Made by a program: the position numbers and the translations under genes. The notes beneath the pieces are model-generated. The model was not told the DNA's origin and searched no databases. It saw only the letters and a list, made by a program, of their open reading frames with translations. Below are positions 47,607 through 57,426 of a stretch of 64,000 bases of DNA, piece after piece. The stretch comes from DATBJJ01 sp963750915 (GTDB lineage Bacteria > Acidobacteriota > Vicinamibacteria > Vicinamibacterales > 2-12-FULL-66-21). Each line of letters begins with the position of its first letter. The first letter of the stretch is position 1. The DNA lies in the NCBI GenBank assembly GCA_963750915.1, contig CAVVSF010000007.1, positions 1,240,001 to 1,304,000 of the forward strand. Reading direction: 5' to 3'.

Positions 47607-48935
47607 CTACTTTCGTGTGACCGTCGCGCGAATCGCTTCGTACAGGATCTCGATCGCCGGACCGAGGGCGTCCACGGGGACGAACTCGGCGTCGCCGTGC
47701 ATCGACGCGACCGCGTCGGCAGGAACGATCACCGGCGTGAAGCCGTAGGCCTTGATGCCGAGCGGGCGATAGCCGTTCGAATCGGTCCCGTACGGCACGA
47801 TCATCGGCGTGACGATGGCGCCGGGGTGGCGCTTGCGGACCGCCGCTTCGAGGGCGCTGTAGAAGACTGTGTCCTGCGGGGTAACGACCGGGTCGGGCCC
47901 CTCGTACGTGACCTCGATCCTGATCGACGGATCCCCCAGGCGAGCGGCAATCTCCTTCAACCATGCCGCGGTCGGCGTGCCGGGAAGCACGCGGCAGTCG
48001 ATCGTCGCCTCGGCGATCGACGGGATGACGTTGACCTTCGGCGGCTCGCCGACGCCGGAGCGCAGGCTCGTGAGCGAAATCGTCGAGTTGCGAATCGCGT
48101 TGTTGAACTTGTTCGGCGCCAGCGTCCCGACGCGCGCCTCGAGCGTTTCGAGGACTTCGAACCTCGACGACGGCGCCGGTGACGCGAGCAGCCGGTCGAG
48201 CGCCTTGACCAGGCGGTCGTTGGGGTTCTGGTCGTGCGGCTGCGAGCCGTGCCCGGCCACGCCTTCGGCGGTCAGCTTGAGCCAGAGCATCTTCTTCTCG
48301 GCGACGGAGATGCCGAACACGAGCTTGCCCGGCGCGAACAGGTCGCGGCTGCCGAAGCCGCCCTCGTCGAGAATGAACTCCGGCTCGAAGTCCTGGAGAT
48401 GATTGGCGCGCATCCAGGCGGCGCCGAGACCGCCGCCGATCTCCTCGTCCGGCACCGCCATCAGCAGCACGTCACGCGCGAGCGGCACCTTCTGCCGCTT
48501 CAGCGCGATGAAGGCGTAGAGCTGAGCGACGCCAGGACCCTTCATGTCGAAGGCGCCACGGCCCCACAACTTGCCTTCGGCGATCTCGCCGCCGTAGGGA
48601 GCGCGCTTCCATCGCGACGCGTCGGCCGGCACGACGTCCATGTGATGCAGGAGCAGCAGCGGCTTGGCCGGCCCGCTGCCCTTCAGCCGCGCCAGGACAA
48701 TCGCGCGTCCAGGGCCTGATTCGTAGCGCTTGACGGAAATGCCCTCGCGTTCGAGCAGGCCCTGGACGAAGTCCGCGGACTTGATGACGTCGCCGGACGG
48801 TGAGGTGTCGATGCGGACGTAGCTCTGGAGCGTCGTCAGCGCCTCCTGCTCGAGGCCCTTCCAGTCGGGCGTCTGCGCCGACGCGGCGGCAGCGCAGAAC
48901 GTGAGCAGGAGTGGCAGAAACTGCGCTGTCCGCAC
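47607..48935 (-). CDS. secreted M20-family peptidase (carboxypeptidase/dipeptidase)
   Basis: 442 aa from GTG 48935 (GAGGGG upstream; signal peptide FLPLLLTFCAAAASAQ). Metal ligands: LLHHMDVVPAD (His), GRGAFDMKGPG (Asp), and the acidic pair in AVPDEEIGGG; the end of the lid domain has DCRVLPGT. The last zinc ligand His is likely in the SNGYRPLGIKAYGF region, where the His is not evident. M20 enzymes release C-terminal residues or split small peptides. An in-frame ATG within the upstream palindrome is not a credible start. Confidence 0.88.
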   Translation of the reverse strand: MRTAQFLPLLLTFCAAAASAQTPDWKGLEQEALTTLQSYVRIDTSPSGDVIKSADFVQGLLEREGISVKRYESGPGRAIVLARLKGSGPAKPLLLLHHMDVVPADASRWKRAPYGGEIAEGKLWGRGAFDMKGPGVAQLYAFIALKRQKVPLARDVLLMAVPDEEIGGGLGAAWMRANHLQDFEPEFILDEGGFGSRDLFAPGKLVFGISVAEKKMLWLKLTAEGVAGHGSQPHDQNPNDRLVKALDRLLASPAPSSRFEVLETLEARVGTLAPNKFNNAIRNSTISLTSLRSGVGEPPKVNVIPSIAEATIDCRVLPGTPTAAWLKEIAARLGDPSIRIEVTYEGPDPVVTPQDTVFYSALEAAVRKRHPGAIVTPMIVPYGTDSNGYRPLGIKAYGFTPVIVPADAVASMHGDAEFVPVDALGPAIEILYEAIRATVTRK

Positions 48936-48960
48936 TCGGTCCCCTCGCGGTTTTTGCGAT

Positions 48961-48984
48961 GGGGTCAGACCATGGTCTGACCCC
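48961..48984. repeat. REP-like palindrome, GGGGTCAGACC family
   Basis: A perfect 24-bp palindrome (GGGGTCAGACCA and its complement) between the M20 and MFS genes. The same sequence is at 60753-60776, and a shorter form at 1436-1456. It could form a stem in the transcript 26 bp upstream of the M20 start. Confidence 0.8.
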
Positions 48985-49000
48985 ATCTTCGAGTTCCCGG

Positions 49001-50383
49001 CTACTCCGGCAGGTCTTCTTTCGGTGGTTCGGGCAGGAAGAAGCTCGCGATCAGGCCGACGAGGTAGACGCCGAAGCCGACGCCCGCCGCGACCAGTGCG
49101 ACCTTGGTCGGGGCATAGGCGCGATCGGGCGTCACCGCCAGCGTCGCCGTGACCCACGCGAACGACGTCCCGATCAGGCGTCCGCCGATATTCGCGGCGA
49201 AGCTCTCACCGGTGCCGCGCAGGTGCACCGGATACACGCGAGGCAGGTAGTTCCCCCAGAAACTGAACTGCGACACCGTACAGAAGCCGGCGAGGAATAT
49301 GAACACGTAGAGGTGGTTCAGGCTCGTTGTCGCCGCCCACGCGAACGTCAGCGGCAGGATGATCAGGCCGGGGATCTGGAACAGCCGGATCAACGTCTGG
49401 CGGCTGACGACGATCGTGGCGAGGACGGCGAGGGCGACACGGCCGACGAGCCCGCCGACCTCCTGCACCTTGGTGACGTCCGACGCGGTGGCCTGCTCGA
49501 CCATCCGCGCCTGCGGCGGCTTCTGCCCCTGGGTCGCCTGCCGCACTTCCGGCAGGCCGGGCACGATCTGCGGCACCTGCTGGATCGCGCCGAAGGCGGC
49601 GCCGTACGACATCGCGAACATCAGCGTCGTGACGATCGTCGTCCGCCGCAGCTCCGGCGCGAAGAGCGCCGCGATGCTCGGCCGCCTGAGCGTGCCGGAC
49701 GCCTTCTTCTGCTGCCAGATTGGCGACTCGGGGAGGAACGGACGGATGACGATCAGCGGAATCGCCGGGATCACGCCGGACATGACCGTGTATCGCCATG
49801 GCGCGTGCGGGTCCGCGATCCCCTGCATCCCGAACGCTGCGAGCGACGGCAGGCTGGCGGCGTAGTCGACCGCCCAGCCGTTGGCGAGCGCGACGAGCAG
49901 GCCGCCGAGCGACGAGAACGCCTGCGTGTAACCGAGGACCTTCTCGCGCTGGCGCGGATCCGGGAACAGCTCGGCCAGCCAGGCGATGGCGGCGACGAAC
50001 TCGACGCAGACGCCGATGAACACGAAGCAGCGCAGGACCAGCAGCATCTCGATCGACGTCGCGAACCCTGACAGGAACGCGGCAAAGGCGTAGATGAGGA
50101 TGCTGTAGGTCAGGACGCGGCGCCGGCCGAGACGATCCGTGAGATAGCCGCCGAGCAGGCCGAAGATGCCGCCGGCGAAGGCGGGAATGTAGAACAGCCG
50201 CCCGACCCACATCTGGAACTCCGGCGATCCGGGCGCCGCGCCAGTCAACTCGAGCAGCGCCGGCCGCACGATCAGCGGCAGCATCAGGATCTCGTAGATG
50301 TCGAACGCGAAGCCGATCACCGCGATGGTGCAGATCAGCCACTGCGTCGACGTCAGCCGGAGAGCGGACTGGCTTGTGGGCAT
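49001..50383 (-). CDS. major facilitator superfamily transporter
   Basis: 460 aa with 12 predicted membrane helices. The MFS motif between helices 2 and 3 is GGYLTDRLGRRRVL, and RWFAWLAELFP-type features (ECFVAAIAWLAELFPDPRQRE) resemble the sugar-phosphate/aromatic-acid:proton branch. A long cytoplasmic central loop (about 255-300, RPSIAALFAPELRR) is typical. The substrate is unknown; it may feed the neighbouring alcohol dehydrogenase. It is divergent from the dehydrogenase with 40 bp between starts. Confidence 0.9.
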   Translation of the reverse strand: MPTSQSALRLTSTQWLICTIAVIGFAFDIYEILMLPLIVRPALLELTGAAPGSPEFQMWVGRLFYIPAFAGGIFGLLGGYLTDRLGRRRVLTYSILIYAFAAFLSGFATSIEMLLVLRCFVFIGVCVEFVAAIAWLAELFPDPRQREKVLGYTQAFSSLGGLLVALANGWAVDYAASLPSLAAFGMQGIADPHAPWRYTVMSGVIPAIPLIVIRPFLPESPIWQQKKASGTLRRPSIAALFAPELRRTTIVTTLMFAMSYGAAFGAIQQVPQIVPGLPEVRQATQGQKPPQARMVEQATASDVTKVQEVGGLVGRVALAVLATIVVSRQTLIRLFQIPGLIILPLTFAWAATTSLNHLYVFIFLAGFCTVSQFSFWGNYLPRVYPVHLRGTGESFAANIGGRLIGTSFAWVTATLAVTPDRAYAPTKVALVAAGVGFGVYLVGLIASFFLPEPPKEDLPE

Positions 50384-50423
50384 GGGGATGTTACGCGCGC
50401 GCGGATGATAGAGTTTACTTCAG

Positions 50424-51554
50424 TTGATTCCCTTCGAATTTCACGCCCGAACTCGGGTCATCTTCGCCCCCGGCGCCTCGGCGCGGCTCGGCGTCCTCGC
50501 CCGCGATCTCGGGTTCACGCGCGTTCTGCTCGTCGCCGATGCCGGCCTCGTCGCGACAGGCGCCGTCGCTGCCGCCGTGAGCACGCTGGAGGAGGCCGGC
50601 CTCACCGTCTTCACGTTTCACGAATTCGGCCAGAATCCCGACGGCAACATGGTCGAGGCCGGCCGCGCCCACGCCGCCGGCTTCGGCGTCGACGCCATCA
50701 TCGGCTTCGGCGGCGGCAGCTCGCTCGACTGCGCCAAAGGCATCAACTTCCTGCTCACCAACGGCGGCACGATGGCCGACTACCGCGGCTACGACAAGGC
50801 GCGGACGCCGCTGCTGCCGATGATTGCCGTCCCGACCACCGCGGGTACCGGCAGCGAGGCCCAGAGCTACTGCGTCATCTCCGATCCGGCGACGCACATG
50901 AAGATGGCGTGCGGCGCCCCGTCCGCGGCCGTCCGCGTCGCGATTCTCGATCCCGAGCTGACGCTGACCGCGCCGCACGCGGTCACGGCGATGGCCGGCT
51001 ACGACGCCATCGCTCACGCCGTCGAAACCTGGGTGACGACGAAGCGGACGACGCTGTCGGAGACGTTCGCCTGGCGGGCGTGGGATCTCCTCCGTGGTGC
51101 GTTCGAGCGCGTCCTGGCGACGCCGCAGGATCTCGATGCCCGTTCGGCGATGCTCGTCGGCGCGCATTTCGCTGGCGCCGCGATCGAACAGTCGATGCTC
51201 GGCGCTGCGCACGCCTGTTCGAACCCGCTGACGGCGCGCTACGACCTGGCGCACGGTCTCGCGCTCTCGATCCTGCTGCCGCACGTCGTCCGCTGGAACG
51301 CGTCGCATGTCGGCGCGCGTTACGCCAGGCTCGTCGACGGCTCGACCCAGCGCACGGCCGGCGACGATCTCGCGCAGCGGCTCGAACGCTTCGCTGCCGC
51401 GGCCGGCCTCGGCGGCCGGCTCCGCGATCACGGCGTTGCCGCCGGGGCGCTGCCGGAGCTTGCCGCGCTCGCGGCCCAGCAGTGGACCGGCAGCTTCAAC
51501 CCGCGGCCGTTCGACGCCGCCGGCGCCCTCGATCTGTATCGGTCGTCGTTCTAG
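50424..51554 (+). CDS. iron-containing alcohol dehydrogenase family protein
   Basis: 376 aa from TTG 50424. The NAD(P)-binding part has IIGFGGGSSLDCAKGINFLL and AVPTTAGTGSEAQSYCVISD. The metal site residues are in MAGYDAIAHAVETW (D...H) and AAHACSNPLTARYDLAHGLA (two histidines). The length and motifs fit group III alcohol dehydrogenases such as 1,3-propanediol or lactaldehyde/methanol-type enzymes; actual substrate is not deducible. The TTG start follows a weak upstream region with no clear ribosome-binding site, so an internal start is possible but would remove the conserved FEFHARTRVIFAPG. Confidence 0.9.
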   Translation: MIPFEFHARTRVIFAPGASARLGVLARDLGFTRVLLVADAGLVATGAVAAAVSTLEEAGLTVFTFHEFGQNPDGNMVEAGRAHAAGFGVDAIIGFGGGSSLDCAKGINFLLTNGGTMADYRGYDKARTPLLPMIAVPTTAGTGSEAQSYCVISDPATHMKMACGAPSAAVRVAILDPELTLTAPHAVTAMAGYDAIAHAVETWVTTKRTTLSETFAWRAWDLLRGAFERVLATPQDLDARSAMLVGAHFAGAAIEQSMLGAAHACSNPLTARYDLAHGLALSILLPHVVRWNASHVGARYARLVDGSTQRTAGDDLAQRLERFAAAAGLGGRLRDHGVAAGALPELAALAAQQWTGSFNPRPFDAAGALDLYRSSF

Positions 51555-51570
51555 TTTTCCCTCTTCGATC

Positions 51571-51610
51571 TTCACGGGACGCCGATGGCGCGGATCTCAC
51601 GTCCCGTGAA
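51571..51610. terminator. long hairpin between convergent genes
   Basis: TTCACGGGACG (51571-51581) and CGTCCCGTGAA (51600-51610) are perfect 11-bp arms around an 18-base loop, between the alcohol dehydrogenase and the symporter, which are convergent. It can stop transcription from both sides; a short T-run (TTTT at 51555-51558) flanks the left side. Confidence 0.6.
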
Positions 51611-51616
51611 ATCAGA

Positions 51617-53152
51617 TTAGCTGTACCTGATCAGCGTCCCCGCCGACGGCGGCCGGGTCACAGCCGAGACCCCGATCATCAGCACGAGCGAGATCAGCGT
51701 CATCGGGACGACGGGCATCAAGCCGAACCAGGCCAGCGCTCCCGGCACGTTGGCGGTGTAGATCACCGCCGATGCCGTCCACAGCGTCACTGCCAGGGCG
51801 CCCCACTTCGTGCTGCGCTTCCAGAAGAGCGCGCCGAAGAACAGCACCGACAGCGATGAATACCCGGAGAAGGCGTACTGCACCGCGAGGTCGAAGATGC
51901 CCTGCGGCGCGCGCAGGGCGATCACGTACGCGATCAGCGTCAGCACGACAACGAACAGGCGGCCGGTCTGGACCTGCACGTGCTCGCCGAACCGCTCCTT
52001 GCCGCCGTAGAACGCGAACACGTCTTCCGTGAACATCGTCGACAGCGCGAGGATCTGGGAGTCGCTGGCCATGACCGCCGCCATGATGCCGGCGCCGAGC
52101 AGCCCGGCCAGCCACAGCGGCGCGTACTGCTCGAGCATGATCGGCACGACGTCGTCGCCCGCCGCCTGGCGGCGGAGCGCGGCGCGTTCTTCCGCCGGCA
52201 TCGACGCCGGCGCCGCGGCGAGCGCCTGCCGCGCCTCGAGCTTCTGCTCGATCCTGGGCACGTCGCGCATCGCGTTGGCGGCGACGCCGAGGAAGACGCA
52301 GGGCAGCCAGATCGCGAGGATGCAGATCGGGTAGAAGATGACCGTGCGCTTGAACTGCACCATCCGCCTCGCGGTGAGGCAGAAGATCGTGATGTGCGGG
52401 AACGCGATCGTCGACAGCGGGATGAACGTGTAGCTCAGGAACGTCAGCGGCGAGAACCGCTCGCGGGTCAGCAGGTACGACGACGGTGAATCCAGCAGCG
52501 ACTGGATCGCGACAGGAAACCCGCCCATGCCGCGGCCGATGACGACGAGCGCAATGGCCCCGAACGAGAGGAAGAGCACGGTCTGGAACGAGTTGACCCA
52601 GGCGGTGCCGCGCATGCCGCCGAAGAACACGTAGCTCATCACCACCAGGGCCACGACCGCGCCGCCGAGCCAGTAGGGGACGAACCCGCCGGTGATCGCC
52701 CGCAGCGCGGTGCCGCCGCCCATGACGCCGATGATGATGTAGGGCACGAGCAGCGCCGCCTGGACGACGAAGATCACCGTGCCGATGTGGCCGCACTCCC
52801 AGCGATCGCGGAACATCTGCACCGAGGTCATGAAGCCATGCCGGCGGCCGAGGGCCCACACCCGCGTGCCGACGAAGAACAGCGTCAGCGGGATCACGAA
52901 CGCCGACGCCGACGCCATCAGCCCGAACGTGACGATGCCGTTGGCGAACGCATGCCCGGCCGAGCCGAGGATAGTAAAGGCGGTCATGTTGGTGCCGAAC
53001 AGCGACAGCAGGAACACGACTGGCCCGAGGGCGCGGCCGGCGAGGAAGTAGTCCTCCGCTTCGTGGTCGGCCGGGCGCGGCCGGCGGAACGCGAAGATGC
53101 CGATGTAGAGGACGACGGCGAGGTACGAGAAGACCAGGATCGCCGGGATCAC
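51617..53152 (-). CDS. sodium:solute symporter (SSS) family protein
   Basis: 511 aa with 13 predicted membrane helices. Family features: FGTNMTAFTILGSAGHAF in helix 2 (sodium-site region), GGMRGTAWVNSFQTVLF, FPHITIFCLTARRMVQFKRT and SDSQILALSTMFTEDVFAFY. The best-known members carry pantothenate, proline, acetate or sugars. It overlaps DUF3311 by 4 bp, a pairing typical of this transporter group. The substrate is not deducible. Confidence 0.93.
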   Translation of the reverse strand: MIPAILVFSYLAVVLYIGIFAFRRPRPADHEAEDYFLAGRALGPVVFLLSLFGTNMTAFTILGSAGHAFANGIVTFGLMASASAFVIPLTLFFVGTRVWALGRRHGFMTSVQMFRDRWECGHIGTVIFVVQAALLVPYIIIGVMGGGTALRAITGGFVPYWLGGAVVALVVMSYVFFGGMRGTAWVNSFQTVLFLSFGAIALVVIGRGMGGFPVAIQSLLDSPSSYLLTRERFSPLTFLSYTFIPLSTIAFPHITIFCLTARRMVQFKRTVIFYPICILAIWLPCVFLGVAANAMRDVPRIEQKLEARQALAAAPASMPAEERAALRRQAAGDDVVPIMLEQYAPLWLAGLLGAGIMAAVMASDSQILALSTMFTEDVFAFYGGKERFGEHVQVQTGRLFVVVLTLIAYVIALRAPQGIFDLAVQYAFSGYSSLSVLFFGALFWKRSTKWGALAVTLWTASAVIYTANVPGALAWFGLMPVVPMTLISLVLMIGVSAVTRPPSAGTLIRYS

Positions 53153-53385
53153 GATGCGCGATCCTCAGGCGACGCGGCGGCGTCCTCGAGATGCGACGGC
53201 CAGGCCGCGGTCGTCAGCGCCCACATCAGCAGCGCCGACACGAGGCAGAAGGCGCCGTGGTAGGCAAGGCCGATCGGCAGGAAGCCGAAGATGAGCGGAT
53301 GCGGCGTGCGCCAGAACCAGATGTCCTGGTGCAGGACGTAGAGCGCGACAAGGGCGAGAGCGAGGGCGAGCGATGTGATCGGCAT
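53149..53385 (-). CDS. DUF3311 small membrane protein, symporter partner
   Basis: 78 aa. Two hydrophobic helices (SLALALALVALYVLHQDIWF and HGAFCLVSALLMWALTTAAW) separated by PLIFGFLPIGLAYH. DUF3311 proteins are encoded directly before SSS symporters and are thought to act as a small accessory subunit, as here (ATGA overlap). Confidence 0.85.
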   Translation of the reverse strand: MPITSLALALALVALYVLHQDIWFWRTPHPLIFGFLPIGLAYHGAFCLVSALLMWALTTAAWPSHLEDAAASPEDRAS

Positions 53386-53446
53386 GTCGTCAGGAGTGTC
53401 GGACTGGAGCGCCCGTTTCGCGGGCTAAGAGTAGAACCTATCGCAT

Positions 53447-53596
53447 AGATGCGCGAGCGAGCGCCAGCGAGCGAGCCACGCGACCGGAGCGCGCCGTCGC
53501 CCTTCGACTTCGCTCAGGGCGTGGTGAGCGTAGTCGAACCACGAAGCGGCGCGCGAGAGAGCGTGCAGGGGAGTCCGAGGGGCGAAGCCCCTCGGT
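53447..53596. repeat. composite dispersed element, copy C, with a nested insertion
   Basis: GCGAGCGAGCGCCAGCGAGC, GC-rich middle and the hairpin CCGAGGGGC (53575-53583) / GCCCCTCGG (53587-53595), as in copies A and B. Copy C carries about 45 extra bases (53509-53546), starting CCCTTCGACTTCGCTCAGGG and ending in a TCGAACCAC tail, inserted into the otherwise contiguous CGCCGTC/GAAGCGG junction of copy A. It ends 30 bp upstream of the Oar-like receptor start. Confidence 0.75.
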
Positions 53597-53625
53597 AAAT
53601 ATTAGTCCACTGATAGAATTGCTGG

Positions 53626-56712
<3,087 letters not shown>

Positions 56713-56820
56713 GATCCGGTTGCCCGGTTGCGTTTGTGCGGTTGGCCGGACGACGAGAACCGGATTACCGCACTATCGCCCTACCGGACAACCGCACGAC
56801 CGGGTTCGACCGTACGAAAC
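56713..56820. repeat. heptad-word island 6 (CGGTTGC / GCAACCG)
   Basis: CGGTTGCC, CGGTTGCG and GCGGTTGG words in the first 35 bp, with CCGGATTACCGC, ACCGGACAACCGC and GACCGGG complementary words in the second half. It is looser than islands 1, 5 and 7. It lies between two same-strand genes and ends about 12 bp before the next ATG. Confidence 0.6.
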
Positions 56821-56832
56821 TGGAGACTAGAT

Positions 56833-57285
56833 ATGACATGGTTAGCGTTCGTGGCCGGTGCGGTTGGCTCGTGGGGCGTCTACGGCGCGATGCTGCACGG
56901 CGGGCAGGTCAAGCTGGGCAGCCCGATGCGGGCGCTGTTGTGCGTGGGCGTCGCGTACTTCCTGATCGGCGTACTGGTGCCGCTGGTCGTGCTCTACAGC
57001 CAGGGCCAGGGGCTGAGCGGCTTCAACCGCGAGGGGACGACGGCCGCCACCGTCGCCGGCGCGCTCGGAGCGCTCGGCGCCGTCTGCATCATCTTTTCGT
57101 TCCGCACCGGCGGCACGCCCACCTACGTCATGCCGCTGGTCTTCGGCGGCGCCCCACTGGTCAACGTGCTCTACACGATGTACATCCATCCGCCGAAGAT
57201 GCCGGTGAGCCCGATGCTCTACCTCGGGTTCCTGATTACGGCCGTCGGTGCCGGGATGGTGCTCTACTTCAAGCCGCAGGCTTGA
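56833..57285 (+). CDS. small four-helix membrane protein (DMT/EamA-half-like), function unknown
   Basis: 150 aa from ATG 56833 (MTWLAFVAGAVGSWGVYGAM). Four membrane helices; the second and third contain ALLCVGVAYFLIGVLVPLVV and TVAGALGALGAVCIIFSFRT. Length and layout resemble half of an EamA/DMT transporter, with internal Gly-rich helices, but the family match is weak. It may help a receptor or act as a homodimeric exporter. The upstream in-frame region is repeat, so this start is preferred. Confidence 0.65.
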   Translation: MTWLAFVAGAVGSWGVYGAMLHGGQVKLGSPMRALLCVGVAYFLIGVLVPLVVLYSQGQGLSGFNREGTTAATVAGALGALGAVCIIFSFRTGGTPTYVMPLVFGGAPLVNVLYTMYIHPPKMPVSPMLYLGFLITAVGAGMVLYFKPQA

Positions 57286-57420
57286 CGATGGCTCAGGGCT
57301 CAGGGCTCAAGGCTCAGGGGGGCTCAAGGCCGAAATCCCTGAGCCCCCTGAGCCCCCTGAGCCCCTGAGCCCCTGTGCCCCCTGAGCCCCCTGAGCCTTG
57401 AGCCCTGAGCCCTGAGCCCT
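57286..57420. repeat. heptad-word island 7 (GGCTCAG / CTGAGCC)
   Basis: The first 45 bp are tandem GGCTCAG/GGCTCAA units. The remaining 90 bp are about a dozen tandem CTGAGCC-type units, the exact reverse complement. There is a short non-repeated centre (GCCGAAATCC). It sits between the small membrane protein and the convergent receptor, ending 7 bp from the receptor stop. Confidence 0.85.
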
Positions 57421-57426
57421 TTCTCC

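Noticed and set aside
48985..49157. Upstream starts for the M20 peptidase (ATG in the palindrome or at 49157)
   Set aside because: GTG 48935 gives a signal peptide with a ribosome-binding site; the upstream codons are repeat sequence or overlap the MFS gene.
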